A stretch of DNA of 64,000 nt from an uncultured Eubacterium sp. Its GTDB lineage: Bacteria; Bacillota; Clostridia; Lachnospirales; Lachnospiraceae. A model generated the notes under the pieces. The model saw only the letters and a list, made by a program, of their open reading frames with translations, was not told the origin of the DNA and searched no databases. The stretch covers positions 1 through 64,000 of the forward strand of contig CAJTLS010000008.1 of the NCBI GenBank assembly GCA_910577295.1, written 5' to 3'. Below, one piece after another: positions 15,768 through 24,672 of this stretch; position 1 is the first letter of the stretch; the number at the start of each line of letters is the position of its first letter. The position numbers and the translations under genes were made by a program.

Positions 15768-18014
15768 ATGAAGAGACGTGATGTGGAGATTTTGGCTCCG
15801 GCCGGCTCGCTCGATAGTTTATATTCTTCGCTGCGGATGGGGGCGGACGCCGTCTATGTGGGACTGCCGCGTTTTGGCGCGCGCGCATTTGCCGACAATC
15901 CCGACGTGGAACAATTGCGGGAAGCGCTGTATGATGCGCATTTGCGTGGAAAAAAGATATATCTGACGACAAATACATTGCTGCGCGATGATGAGCTGCC
16001 GGAATTGTGCGATATGATTGCCCCACTGTACGAGGCGGGACTGGATGCCTGCATTGTGCAGGATATAGGCGTTCTTTCCCTGCTCCATAAAAATTTTCCG
16101 GATATGGATTTACATGCGAGTACGCAGATGACTCTGTTTTCCGGAGAAGAGGCGGAGTTGTACCGCTCGTTTGGTGTAACGCGCTATGTGCCGGCAAGAG
16201 AGTTGTCGATAGAAGAGATTCGCGAGGCGCGCCGTCAGACGGATATGGAGATAGAAGTATTTGTTCACGGAGCGCTCTGCTATTCTTATTCCGGCCAGTG
16301 CCTGATGAGCGAGGTAATCGGAGGGCGGAGCGGAAATCGCGGCATGTGTGCGCAGCCTTGCCGTCTTCCGTTTACATGCCGGTATGGCAGAGGTCACTTT
16401 TTCAGTACGAAAGATATCTGTACGCTTCCTTATATACCGGAACTGGTAGACGCAGGTATCGATTCTTTTAAGATTGAGGGGCGTATGAAGAGCAGGGAAT
16501 ACAGCGCCTTTCTGGCATATTTGTACCGCTTTTATGTTGATTTTTATGTCGAAGAGGGGCGGGAGGCGTTTGCTGCCCTTGTCGGGAATGAGGACAGTCG
16601 GTTTTGGAAAGATTATAAAAGGTGCCTGGAGTTATACAATCGGGGCGGATTTTCCAACAGCTTTCTTTTTGAGAAAAAGAAAAAGGAAATGATGGAAATC
16701 AGACGGAACGGACATGCAGGTCTTCTTGTCGGTACTGTCTGCGAGGTGGGAAAGGGACTAGTTTCTTTTGATACATTGGAAGAATTACAATATCAGGACG
16801 TGTTAGAGTTCCGCAATGAAGATGGAACAAGGGAGTACGAATATACCGTGAAGAATCCGGCGCAGAAAGGGGAACGGGTTTGTGCAAAATTTAAACGGGG
16901 CTGCCATTTGTATTGCGGACAGTCGGTATACCGTATGAAAAATACCGCTCTGTTGACGGAAATCAAAAAAAGAATCGCAGAGGCAGAGACAGAGGACAAG
17001 CTGCCGCTGTCCGCAACATGGGTGGCAGAACAGGGTAAACCAATTGTGTTTTCCGTGACGGGGCAGGGAGTAACCGTGACGATACAAGGCGCCGTCTTGC
17101 AAAAGGCACAGAAACAGCCGTTGACGACCGCAGATGTCCGTCGCCGTCTCGATGCGATGGGAAATGAAAAATATGTATGGGAGACACTGACGATTCAACA
17201 GGCGCCAGATAGTTTTGTGCCGTTAGGGGAGATAAAGCGTTTGCGTCGGGAGGGCGTTGCCGCATGGGAAAGGGCAGCAGTACCGACGAGAAAGGCAGGA
17301 AAGATAACGCTTGAGCCGGACAGAATAAAAACACCGCCGGTGAAGCAGTATGCTGCCGTGATCGGCGTATCGGATGAGCGGCAGTTGCGAGTCGCATTGG
17401 AAACGGATGCCGGAAACTGCCTGATACATCTGCGGCTTGGCGATGGCAATGACTGGCGGCCGGATAGTTTGGAAAAACTTCTAAACGGCCGGGAAGCAGC
17501 CATTTCCCTGCCGCGTATTTTGCGGGGAACAGGATATCGAAAATGGATGAAAAAGTGGAACGAGCAGGAAAAAGACTGGCAGCAGATTGCCGTAAGCGCG
17601 GTATTTATTAACAGCCACCGAAGCCTGCTTTTTGCCAGAGAGTATTATCCGCAGGCGGCGTATTATGCCGATGATAATATGTATCAGGAAAATGAATGGG
17701 CCAAAGCAGCATATGAAAGTATGGGGCTTCGGCCGTGCATACCGCAGACTTATGGAAGACTGGCTGTGATGGTTACTGCGGGATGTGTCAAGGCGACTGC
17801 CGGGCGTTGTGACGGCAGGCAGGAGATGGTAGAAATGAAAAATCCAAAGAACGATACATTTGCTGTAGTATGCCACTGTGATACCTGTTATAATACGATA
17901 TATACGAAAGAGCCGGTAAGGCGTCAGAATAACGGGAGTACTCTTCGCTTGGAGTTTACATGGGAGAGTGAGGATCAGATGAGGAAGGTGATGGGAGAAT
18001 GGAATTTATTATAG
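15768..18014 (+). CDS. Peptidase U32 family protein with DUF3656, RlhA-like
   Basis: A 748-residue protein. The U32 core (about 1-300) starts with VEILAPAGSLDSL and holds the family signature around residues 165-205 (HGALCYSYSGQCLMS, GNRGMCAQPCRLPF) with the conserved Cys residues thought to bind iron-sulfur. The long C-terminal part corresponds to the extended architecture (DUF3656) of E. coli YdcP/RlhA, which hydroxylates 23S rRNA C2501; related U32 proteins TrhP hydroxylate tRNA U34. Despite the family name, peptidase activity is doubtful. ATG 15768 has GGAGG 6 bases upstream. The stop overlaps the ftsW-like start by 16 bases, implying coupled translation. Confidence 0.85.
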   Translation: MKRRDVEILAPAGSLDSLYSSLRMGADAVYVGLPRFGARAFADNPDVEQLREALYDAHLRGKKIYLTTNTLLRDDELPELCDMIAPLYEAGLDACIVQDIGVLSLLHKNFPDMDLHASTQMTLFSGEEAELYRSFGVTRYVPARELSIEEIREARRQTDMEIEVFVHGALCYSYSGQCLMSEVIGGRSGNRGMCAQPCRLPFTCRYGRGHFFSTKDICTLPYIPELVDAGIDSFKIEGRMKSREYSAFLAYLYRFYVDFYVEEGREAFAALVGNEDSRFWKDYKRCLELYNRGGFSNSFLFEKKKKEMMEIRRNGHAGLLVGTVCEVGKGLVSFDTLEELQYQDVLEFRNEDGTREYEYTVKNPAQKGERVCAKFKRGCHLYCGQSVYRMKNTALLTEIKKRIAEAETEDKLPLSATWVAEQGKPIVFSVTGQGVTVTIQGAVLQKAQKQPLTTADVRRRLDAMGNEKYVWETLTIQQAPDSFVPLGEIKRLRREGVAAWERAAVPTRKAGKITLEPDRIKTPPVKQYAAVIGVSDERQLRVALETDAGNCLIHLRLGDGNDWRPDSLEKLLNGREAAISLPRILRGTGYRKWMKKWNEQEKDWQQIAVSAVFINSHRSLLFAREYYPQAAYYADDNMYQENEWAKAAYESMGLRPCIPQTYGRLAVMVTAGCVKATAGRCDGRQEMVEMKNPKNDTFAVVCHCDTCYNTIYTKEPVRRQNNGSTLRLEFTWESEDQMRKVMGEWNLL

Positions 18015-19357
18015 CTGAATTATCCCGCTATATCATTATTATGCTGTTTGCCGTTTACACGTTCTATGGTTTTCGTGTATTTATGAAAAGGACGGCAGAG
18101 GGAAAGGAGAGAGTGTTTCGTGCACAGCGCACGTTGATTTTTCTTATGCATCTGCTTTGCAGTGCAATCTTACTCATGGAAAATAAGAGCATACAATATG
18201 TGCTCTTGTGGTTTCTTGAGCTGCTGTTCTATTATATCTTTGTGAAAATATACCAAAAGGCTTATAAAGGATTATCCAAACTCATTTTAAATAATATGAT
18301 GGTCTGCCTGCTTATTGGATTTATTATTTTGGGCAGGCTGTCGTATGATTATGCAATACGCCAGTTATTCATGGCGGCGCTCGCCATGGGGTTCTGTCTG
18401 CTTGTGCCGTTATTTATCGAGCGTTTTACGATATGGGAGAAAATCGGATGGCAATATGCAGCTGCGGGTATTTTGTTTCTGCTGCTTGTATTTGTCATCG
18501 GTGTGGAAAAATACGGGGCGAGAAACTGGATATCTATCGGCGGGATAGCGATACAGCCTTCGGAATTTGTGAAAATACTCTATGTGTTTTTTATTGCGTC
18601 GCTTTTATCAAAGACGACGAGGTTTAAAAATGTTGTGGTAATAACTGCCATTGCGGCAGTCCATGTAGTGATTTTAGTTGTGGAAAAAGATTTGGGTGCG
18701 GCGTTGATTTATTTTGTTACGTATCTGATGATGCTCTATGTTGCCACAATGAAAGTCCGCTATCTTTTGGCGGGAGTGGGAGCCGGAGCGGCGGCTTCTG
18801 TTGTTGCTTACCATCTGTTCTCCCACGTTCGGGTGCGTGTCATGGCATGGAGTGACCCGTGGCCGCATATTGACCGCGAGGCTTACCAGATTTGCCACAG
18901 CCTTTTTGCGATAGGAACGGGGGGACTGTTTGGTATGGGACTCGGACAGGGGCTGCCAAAGAGTGTACCGGTCGTGGAAAGTGATTTTATCTTTTCCGCG
19001 ATATCGGAAGAACTTGGCGTTATTTTTTCTATTTGCCTTTTGTTTGTGTACATCAGCAGTTTTATTATGTTTATAAACATAGCGATGAAAATGAAAAAAC
19101 GATTCTATAAGCTTACTGCTTTTGGTCTCAGTGTTGTATTTATTTTTCAGGTGTTTTTGTGTGTGGGAGGAGCGACGAAATTTATACCGTCTACCGGCGT
19201 CACGCTGCCACTCATTAGTTACGGAGGCAGTTCCGTTATGACGACAATAATGATTTTCAGCATTATACAGGGAATGTATGTCCTGAATGGCAGAGAGGAG
19301 GATGGCCTGAATGAAAATCCGCAGGAAAACGACAGACAGAAAAGAACCCGTAGGTGA
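17999..19357 (+). CDS. FtsW/RodA/SpoVE family peptidoglycan glycosyltransferase
   Basis: A 452-residue polytopic membrane protein with about 10-12 hydrophobic helices. SEDS hallmarks are present: ARNWISIGGIAIQPSEF, the KDLGAALIYF block with the catalytic-site Asp, the large extracytoplasmic loop (AYQICHSLFAIGTGGLFGMG) and the final STGVTLPLISYGGSS. SEDS proteins polymerise lipid II with a partner class B PBP, which is exactly the next gene here. Whether it serves division, elongation or sporulation cannot be told from sequence. It overlaps the U32 gene upstream and the PBP gene downstream (47 bases). Confidence 0.92.
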   Translation: MEFIIAELSRYIIIMLFAVYTFYGFRVFMKRTAEGKERVFRAQRTLIFLMHLLCSAILLMENKSIQYVLLWFLELLFYYIFVKIYQKAYKGLSKLILNNMMVCLLIGFIILGRLSYDYAIRQLFMAALAMGFCLLVPLFIERFTIWEKIGWQYAAAGILFLLLVFVIGVEKYGARNWISIGGIAIQPSEFVKILYVFFIASLLSKTTRFKNVVVITAIAAVHVVILVVEKDLGAALIYFVTYLMMLYVATMKVRYLLAGVGAGAAASVVAYHLFSHVRVRVMAWSDPWPHIDREAYQICHSLFAIGTGGLFGMGLGQGLPKSVPVVESDFIFSAISEELGVIFSICLLFVYISSFIMFINIAMKMKKRFYKLTAFGLSVVFIFQVFLCVGGATKFIPSTGVTLPLISYGGSSVMTTIMIFSIIQGMYVLNGREEDGLNENPQENDRQKRTRR

Positions 19358-20783
19358 AGAAATTCATAGCGGAAAGCGTCAGAATCGCGAGATGGCGGTT
19401 GTGACATATATTGTCATGGTTCTCTTTTTTGTCATGGCAGGGTATTTGGTTTATTTTATTTTACATGATTCGGATGATGTAGTAAATAATTCTTATAATA
19501 AAAGACAGGAGCTGCTCGCCAAACGGGTAAAAAAGGGGAGCATACTGTCAGATAATGGTACAGTACTGGCAAAAACAGTGACGGATAAAAAAGGAAATGA
19601 AAGAAGAGACTATCCGTATGATAGTTTGTTTGCGCATGTGGTAGGGCGCTCTTCGCACGGAAAAACCGGACTGGAGGCTTCGGAGGGATATACGATGCTC
19701 ACGACGGGAATCAATCCGCTGCTGGGTATGTGGAATGAATTACAGGGCAAGAAAAATCCGGGAAATAATGTGGTTACAACTCTCGATGTCAAATTATCGA
19801 AGACAGCGAGTGATGCGCTCGGCTCTCATCGCGGCGCCGTTGTCGTCTTAGAGCCGGAAACCGGAAAAATACTGAGTATGGTGAGCAAACCAAGTTATGA
19901 CCCCAATGATTTGACCGAAAGCCGCTGGAAACGTCTGACGACGGACAGCAGGGAAAAATCGGCATTATATAATCGCGCCACACAGGGATTGTATCCGCCT
20001 GGCTCAAGTTTTAAACTGTACACCGCCCTGCAGTATATTCGTGAAAATGAAAAATACGATAAATTTCATTATACGTGTAAGGGGAAGATAGGAAAGGGCA
20101 AGGATTTGATACGCTGCTATGGCGGTGAAGTCCACGGTAAGGTTGATTTGGCAAGAGCCTTTGCCAAATCATGTAATACAGCATTCTGCTCCATCGGGGA
20201 AGAGTTGGATACCGACGCATGGAAAAAATTGTGTGAATCTTTTTACTATAACAAAAATATTCCGCTTGCAGGAATGGAGCAGAAGTCTTCGCGTTTTTCA
20301 ATCAATTCGAAGTCGGCTCAGGGAGATATTCGTCAGGTGTCAATTGGACAGGGTGATACTCTTGTCACACCGCTGCAAAATGCACTTCTCGTATGTGCGT
20401 CCGTTCATGGCGGGGAACTAATGCGCCCTTATGTCGTCGACAGGATTGAAGATAGTGAGGGCAACTCTGTGGAGCAGTATGAACCGGTGTCTTTGGGAAA
20501 GCCGTTATCCGAAGAAGAGGCAAAGCTGCTAAAGTCATTGATGAGAGAGACCGTAAAGCGCGGTACGGCAACTGCGTTGTATTATGGTACGCCATATAAG
20601 GCCGGAGGGAAAACCGGTTCGGCAGAATTTCAGGATTCATCTAGCGCCTCCCATGCATGGTTTGTCGGCTTTGCCGAAAAGGGAGGAAAAAAGCTGGTCG
20701 TAAGTATTGTTGTGGAGGGCGCAGGTACGGGAGGCGCTCATGCCGTGCCTATTGCGAAAAAGATATTTGACGCTTATTGGTGA
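19311..20783 (+). CDS. Class B penicillin-binding protein (transpeptidase) partnered with the SEDS protein
   Basis: A 490-residue protein with one N-terminal transmembrane helix (about 28-50) and a compact transpeptidase domain. Active-site motifs are SSFK (nucleophile Ser232, Lys235), SCN (in AKSCNTAFC) and KTG (Lys434, in GGKTGSAEF). The N-terminal region between helix and catalytic domain is short, as in the small PbpA-type enzymes paired with a SEDS gene in Actinobacteria and Clostridia. It crosslinks the glycan strands made by the overlapping upstream gene. The ribosome binding site (GAGGAGG) lies inside the upstream gene. Confidence 0.93.
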   Translation: MKIRRKTTDRKEPVGEEIHSGKRQNREMAVVTYIVMVLFFVMAGYLVYFILHDSDDVVNNSYNKRQELLAKRVKKGSILSDNGTVLAKTVTDKKGNERRDYPYDSLFAHVVGRSSHGKTGLEASEGYTMLTTGINPLLGMWNELQGKKNPGNNVVTTLDVKLSKTASDALGSHRGAVVVLEPETGKILSMVSKPSYDPNDLTESRWKRLTTDSREKSALYNRATQGLYPPGSSFKLYTALQYIRENEKYDKFHYTCKGKIGKGKDLIRCYGGEVHGKVDLARAFAKSCNTAFCSIGEELDTDAWKKLCESFYYNKNIPLAGMEQKSSRFSINSKSAQGDIRQVSIGQGDTLVTPLQNALLVCASVHGGELMRPYVVDRIEDSEGNSVEQYEPVSLGKPLSEEEAKLLKSLMRETVKRGTATALYYGTPYKAGGKTGSAEFQDSSSASHAWFVGFAEKGGKKLVVSIVVEGAGTGGAHAVPIAKKIFDAYW

Positions 20784-20817
20784 ATTGGGGTATACTAAAA
20801 GAAATATTCATATTAAT

Positions 20818-20843
20818 TCAGCGGTGGAAAACATCACCGCTGA
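20818..20843 (+). repeat. Hairpin in the PBP-Nudix gap
   Basis: Perfect 9-bp stem TCAGCGGTG / CACCGCTGA with an 8-base loop. No T-run follows, so it is not a classic terminator; it may act as an mRNA processing or stability element. Confidence 0.5.
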
Positions 20844-20865
20844 CTATCACACAGGAGGGATTGCA

Positions 20866-21312
20866 ATGATCGAAGCAACGAGCTGTGGAGGAGTAGTGAT
20901 TTTCCGTGGTAAAATTTTGTTGTTGTATAAAAATTTCAGGCATAAATACGAGGGATGGGTGTTACCGAAAGGAACGGTAGAAGAGGGAGAGAGTCATAAG
21001 GAAACGGCGTTGCGCGAAGTACAGGAAGAGGCGGGCGCTCAATGCGAGATTATGAAATATGTCGGTAAGAGCCATTACACTTTTGATGGTACGGAGGGCA
21101 TCGTATCAAAAGATGTTTATTGGTATTTGATGCAGGCGGACAGTTTTTTCTCAAAACCGCAGCGGGAGGAATTTTTTCTGGACAGCGGCTATTACAAGTA
21201 TCACGAGGCTTATCATCTGTTGAAATTTGCCAATGAGAGAAAGATACTGGAACAGGCATATGAAGAATATCAGGAACTGCGCAAATGCAAAGTATGGAAG
21301 AATAAAAAATGA
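20866..21312 (+). CDS. Nudix hydrolase
   Basis: A 148-residue single-domain Nudix protein. The Nudix box is complete: GTVEEGE, then seven residues, REVQEEAGA (about residues 37-59), giving the Mg-binding REVQEE. The preceding WVLPKG is typical of the Ap4A/MutT-like branch, but the nucleotide substrate cannot be assigned. ATG 20866 has AGGAGGG 7 bases upstream; a longer in-frame reading that overlaps the PBP gene is rejected. The gene sits between PBP and PPK2 on the same strand. Confidence 0.85.
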   Translation: MIEATSCGGVVIFRGKILLLYKNFRHKYEGWVLPKGTVEEGESHKETALREVQEEAGAQCEIMKYVGKSHYTFDGTEGIVSKDVYWYLMQADSFFSKPQREEFFLDSGYYKYHEAYHLLKFANERKILEQAYEEYQELRKCKVWKNKK

Positions 21313-21336
21313 GACGATGTGTAAGGGGTGATTTTT

Positions 21337-22785
21337 ATGCTCGAAAACATGGATGTAAAAAAGAGAGCGGATTGGCCGGATTATGATGACCGTATGGCTC
21401 ATTTGGAAATCCGCATGGGGGAATTGCAGCGACAGTGCAGGAAAATGGGCGTTCCGATTGCCATTGTCTTTGAAGGGTTTGAGGCGTCTGGCAAAGGAAC
21501 GATGATAGGGAAGATGATTCAGCCCTTAGACCCGAGAGGATTTCAGGTTTTTACGATGGAAAAAGAAACTGAAGAGGAGCGTATGCGCCCCTATCTTTGG
21601 CGTTATGCAACAAAGATGCCGGAGAAGGGCCGGGTTCATATTTTTGACTGTTGCTGGTATCGGGGATATGAAAAGGAATTGACGGCAGAGGAGATCAACC
21701 GGTTTGAGCAGCAGTATACGGACGACAGAGTAGTAATCATAAAATTTTTTCTGGCGATTACAAAAAAGGAGCAGAAAAAACGTCTGACCGCGTTGGAGGA
21801 AGATGAAAATACGCGCTGGCGCGTGACAAAAAAGGACTGGCAGGAAAATAAAGATTTTGACGCCTGTTTACAGAAGTACGACACGATGCTTGTGCAGACG
21901 GATACTTCTAATGCGCCGTGGACGGTTGTAGAAGCAATGGATAAAAAATATGCGCTCTGCAAAATTATGACAACGATTGTCAGGCGTCTGGAAATGGCAG
22001 TCAAAGCCAGAGAAGAAAAAGCTTCTTCGTCCGGTGCCGGAAGCATAGATATGTTAGAAGAAGATTTGCGCAGCGGCGTATTGCGAGGCGTGGATTTGTC
22101 GCTTACGCTGGAGCCAGAGATGTATAAGAAAAAACGCAAAGATTTGCAGAAGAGGCTGGCGGCGCTGCACAATAAGATGTATTTGGAACGGGTGCCGGTC
22201 GTACTTGCTTTCGAGGGATGGGACGCTGCCGGAAAGGGCGGCGCCATCAAGAGACTGACACAGTGCATTGATCCGCGCGGGTACGAAGTTATACCGATAG
22301 CATCCCCGAATGACGTCGAGAAATCCCATCACTATTTGTGGCGATTTTGGCAGAAGTTCCCAAAACGAGGACATCTGGCAATTTTTGACCGCACATGGTA
22401 CGGGCGCGTTCTTGTAGAACGTGTAGAGGGATTTGCCACGGAAGAAGAATGGCAGCGGGCGTATAAAGAAATTAATGATATGGAAGCCCATCTTGTGAAG
22501 TCGGGCGTAATCGTTCTCAAATTTTGGCTGCACATTGACCCGGCAGAACAGGCGAAACGTTTTGAACAGCGTCAGATGATACCGGAAAAGCAGTGGAAAA
22601 TTACGGAAGAGGATTGGCGCAACCGCGAGAGATGGGATGATTATGAGAAAGCGGTGGATGAGATGGTGCTGCGCACTTCGACAAAGCAGGCGCCATGGCA
22701 CATCATTGAGGCCAATTCAAAATTATATGCCAGAATCAAAGTATTGGAAATTGTAGTGGAAGCACTGGAACGGAGATTAGTATGA
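21337..22785 (+). CDS. Double-domain PPK2: polyphosphate:AMP phosphotransferase
   Basis: A 482-residue protein with two PPK2 domains (about 10-225 and 245-480). Family knowledge: fused two-domain PPK2 enzymes use polyphosphate to convert AMP to ADP. The second domain is canonical, with Walker A EGWDAAGKGGAIKR and lid motif FDRTWYGRVLVER. The first keeps Walker A (EGFEASGKGTMIG) but its second motif reads FDCCWYRGYEKE, so the conserved Arg after Asp is Cys; it is probably structural. ATG 21337 is favoured (AAGGGG upstream) over a GTG at 21328. The stop overlaps the next start (ATGA). Confidence 0.88.
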   Translation: MLENMDVKKRADWPDYDDRMAHLEIRMGELQRQCRKMGVPIAIVFEGFEASGKGTMIGKMIQPLDPRGFQVFTMEKETEEERMRPYLWRYATKMPEKGRVHIFDCCWYRGYEKELTAEEINRFEQQYTDDRVVIIKFFLAITKKEQKKRLTALEEDENTRWRVTKKDWQENKDFDACLQKYDTMLVQTDTSNAPWTVVEAMDKKYALCKIMTTIVRRLEMAVKAREEKASSSGAGSIDMLEEDLRSGVLRGVDLSLTLEPEMYKKKRKDLQKRLAALHNKMYLERVPVVLAFEGWDAAGKGGAIKRLTQCIDPRGYEVIPIASPNDVEKSHHYLWRFWQKFPKRGHLAIFDRTWYGRVLVERVEGFATEEEWQRAYKEINDMEAHLVKSGVIVLKFWLHIDPAEQAKRFEQRQMIPEKQWKITEEDWRNRERWDDYEKAVDEMVLRTSTKQAPWHIIEANSKLYARIKVLEIVVEALERRLV

Positions 22786-24149
22786 AAAGGTTGAGAAAAA
22801 TTATTTTTGCAGTAACACTTAGCTTGGCTCTTTGTGGCAGTGCCATGTCAGGATGGGCAGCGCCGGCGACGCCGTGTCTGGCCGCCGTAGTACCGCATTA
22901 TTATATTTATGTGGATAATTATACTTATGAAGTAACGGCAGAGCAATATCAGGGGGCTCTGAGCCGGCAGTATGACAAGAAAGAACTCGTACGCTATCTG
23001 CAGGAGATTTTAGGAGAGCGCATGCCGGATAAATTTTCCGTTATATCCGGCAGAGTTATAACAACGGATGAGGATATTCCGGCTACTAATGATGATAATA
23101 CGCAGGAAGATGATTCGGATTTTCTCATTCGCGACGGTGTCCTTCTTTCCTATCGCGGCGAGGCGTTGGAAGTCAATGTGCCGGATGGAGTTACAACCAT
23201 TTCCGCACTGGCTTTTTGCAGTCCGAAGATAAAATCCGTCAGGATTCCATCCAGTGTGAAAGCAATTAGAAAATATGCTTTTTACCGCTGTACATCTCTG
23301 AAATACATTGTTTTTGACAAGGAAAATACGACGTTTGAAAACAACATCATCTACGATTGCGAGAAGCTGACAAATGTTGTTGCACCAAAAGGAAGTAAAG
23401 CGTATGAATACGCGAAAAAAAATGATATTCCGGTGACGACAACGGAAACGCCGTGTTGCAGCGTCTCCCACAGTTACCTTTTGGTGGGTGACAAAGAAAA
23501 GAATGTTATATTCAATAATTTTCAGAGTGTCAGTTGGAAGAGCAGCAAAAAAAAGATTGTGTCCGTAAGCAAAGGGGGAACGCTGCAGGCAAAGAAAAAG
23601 GGGAAAGCAACGATAACCGCTACCGTAAACGGAAAGAAATATCGTTATAAAGTTACGGTTTACAATAAATCAATAAAAAAGCGTCTGCACCAGATTACGA
23701 AATCGTGTATTAAAAAGGACATGAGCCGGTATGAAAAAGTAAGGGCAGTCCATAACTGGCTGATACGGAATGTAAAATACGATTATTACCGCTATCAGAC
23801 GGGGTCTATTCCGCGTGTTTCCCACACGGCAAAGGGAGCGCTGATAAAAAAAGTTGCCGTCTGCGATGGATATGCCTATGCCTTTCAGATGATTATGAAA
23901 AAACTGAAGATTCCGTGCAAATTTGTAGTCGGCAGCAGTCAGGGAATCGGCCACGGATGGAATATGGTGAAACTCGGCGGTAAATGGTATCATATCGACG
24001 TTACTTTTGACGACCCGATTGTAAATGAAAGCAATAACAATACAATACCTCGTTATACTTACTTTTTGAAATCTTCTTCGACTATGAGTAAGTCTCATAA
24101 ATGGAAGAAGTCCAAATATCCGAAATGTAAGAGTAAAAAGTATGAATAG
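22782..24149 (+). CDS. Secreted transglutaminase-like protein with leucine-rich and Ig-like domains
   Basis: A 455-residue exported protein: signal peptide (about 1-32), BspA-type leucine-rich repeats (about 120-215: SVKAIRKYAFYRCTSLKYI), a Big_2-like Ig domain (about 240-295: KKIVSVSKGGTLQAKKKGKA) and a transglutaminase/protease core (about 305-430). The catalytic triad is visible: Cys361 (VAVCDGYAYAF), His391 (GHGWNMVKL), Asp406 (HIDVTFDDP). Such proteins are common on gut Lachnospiraceae surfaces; the crosslinked or cleaved substrate is unknown. No LPXTG or membrane anchor is seen, so retention may depend on the Lys-rich C-terminus. Translation is coupled to PPK2 by a 4-base overlap. Confidence 0.85.
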   Translation: MKRLRKIIFAVTLSLALCGSAMSGWAAPATPCLAAVVPHYYIYVDNYTYEVTAEQYQGALSRQYDKKELVRYLQEILGERMPDKFSVISGRVITTDEDIPATNDDNTQEDDSDFLIRDGVLLSYRGEALEVNVPDGVTTISALAFCSPKIKSVRIPSSVKAIRKYAFYRCTSLKYIVFDKENTTFENNIIYDCEKLTNVVAPKGSKAYEYAKKNDIPVTTTETPCCSVSHSYLLVGDKEKNVIFNNFQSVSWKSSKKKIVSVSKGGTLQAKKKGKATITATVNGKKYRYKVTVYNKSIKKRLHQITKSCIKKDMSRYEKVRAVHNWLIRNVKYDYYRYQTGSIPRVSHTAKGALIKKVAVCDGYAYAFQMIMKKLKIPCKFVVGSSQGIGHGWNMVKLGGKWYHIDVTFDDPIVNESNNNTIPRYTYFLKSSSTMSKSHKWKKSKYPKCKSKKYE

Positions 24150-24189
24150 GGGGTAATTTTTAGGATAATTGTTTCCGTGTTAGTATGGC

Positions 24190-24443
24190 GGATATCCTGC
24201 CGCAGCTCGTCCGGTATGCCACTCCCAACGAAAAATACATGGTTTCTTTTAGCCTCTTTCTTTCACGAACAGATGCTTCGCATCTGCCCGCAGCAGGAGA
24301 TAATTAATCTGGTGGTGCATTAACTTTTAGTGCGAACGCACTGTTAAAAGTCGGGAGAAACGACGGCAGACAGCTCAGACAATACTCGGGTGGCAATCAG
24401 TAAACAAAAGAAAACATAATTTTTCGGGGAGCGATACAAGGAT
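24190..24443. repeat. Dispersed palindromic repeat, copy 1 (left arm deleted)
   Basis: It shares with 62390-62734 the left flank (ATCCTGCCG, TCCGGTAT, CACTCCCAACGAAAAAT), a 57-base block at 24243-24299 with only two differences from 62596-62652, and an identical 22-base block at 24369-24390 / 62696-62717. The left arm of the palindrome present in copy 2 is missing. The ends are themselves inverted: the CCCAACGAAAAAT region (24224-24236) and ATTTTTCG..GGGAG (about 24418-24431). Local hairpins occur at 24271-24287 (CAGATGC/GCATCTG) and 24323-24351. No protein is encoded. Confidence 0.8.
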
Positions 24444-24516
24444 GGGATTCGGAATGATACCTGCCTGCGCCGCCTGAAAGCAGATTACTTGTGTAGGTGT
24501 GGCGGAGTGTGTGAAA

Positions 24517-24672
24517 ATGGAAATCTTCAAGCCCTTTCACTTTTTCTTTGCCACATGGAAGCGGCAGGTCAGAGAAAAACAGAAACCTGCTGTTATGGTA
24601 TTATCCATGGGGCGGCACACATATATTCTATCCTTGATGATTAACTTTGTGGCGTTGATGTTTGCGTTGTAA
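24517..24672 (+). CDS. Possible small basic/hydrophobic protein (51 residues)
   Basis: An open frame with ATG at 24517 and GGAG 9 bases upstream. The N-terminal half is aromatic and basic (FKPFHFFFATWKRQVREK), the C-terminal half hydrophobic (ILSLMINFVALMFAL). The last 45 bases overlap the 3' end of the convergent methyltransferase, so the C-terminal part may be chance. I do not recognise it. It could be the remnant of a gene brought in with the repeat. Confidence 0.25.
   Translation: MEIFKPFHFFFATWKRQVREKQKPAVMVLSMGRHTYILSLMINFVALMFAL

Noticed and set aside
20707..20865. Longer N-terminus for the Nudix gene starting inside the PBP gene
   Set aside because: The extra residues do not resemble Nudix proteins and the good ribosome binding site precedes ATG 20866.
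22054..22701. Minus-strand frame of 215 codons within the PPK2 gene
   Set aside because: Antisense to well-conserved PPK2 motifs, no start signals, atypical composition.
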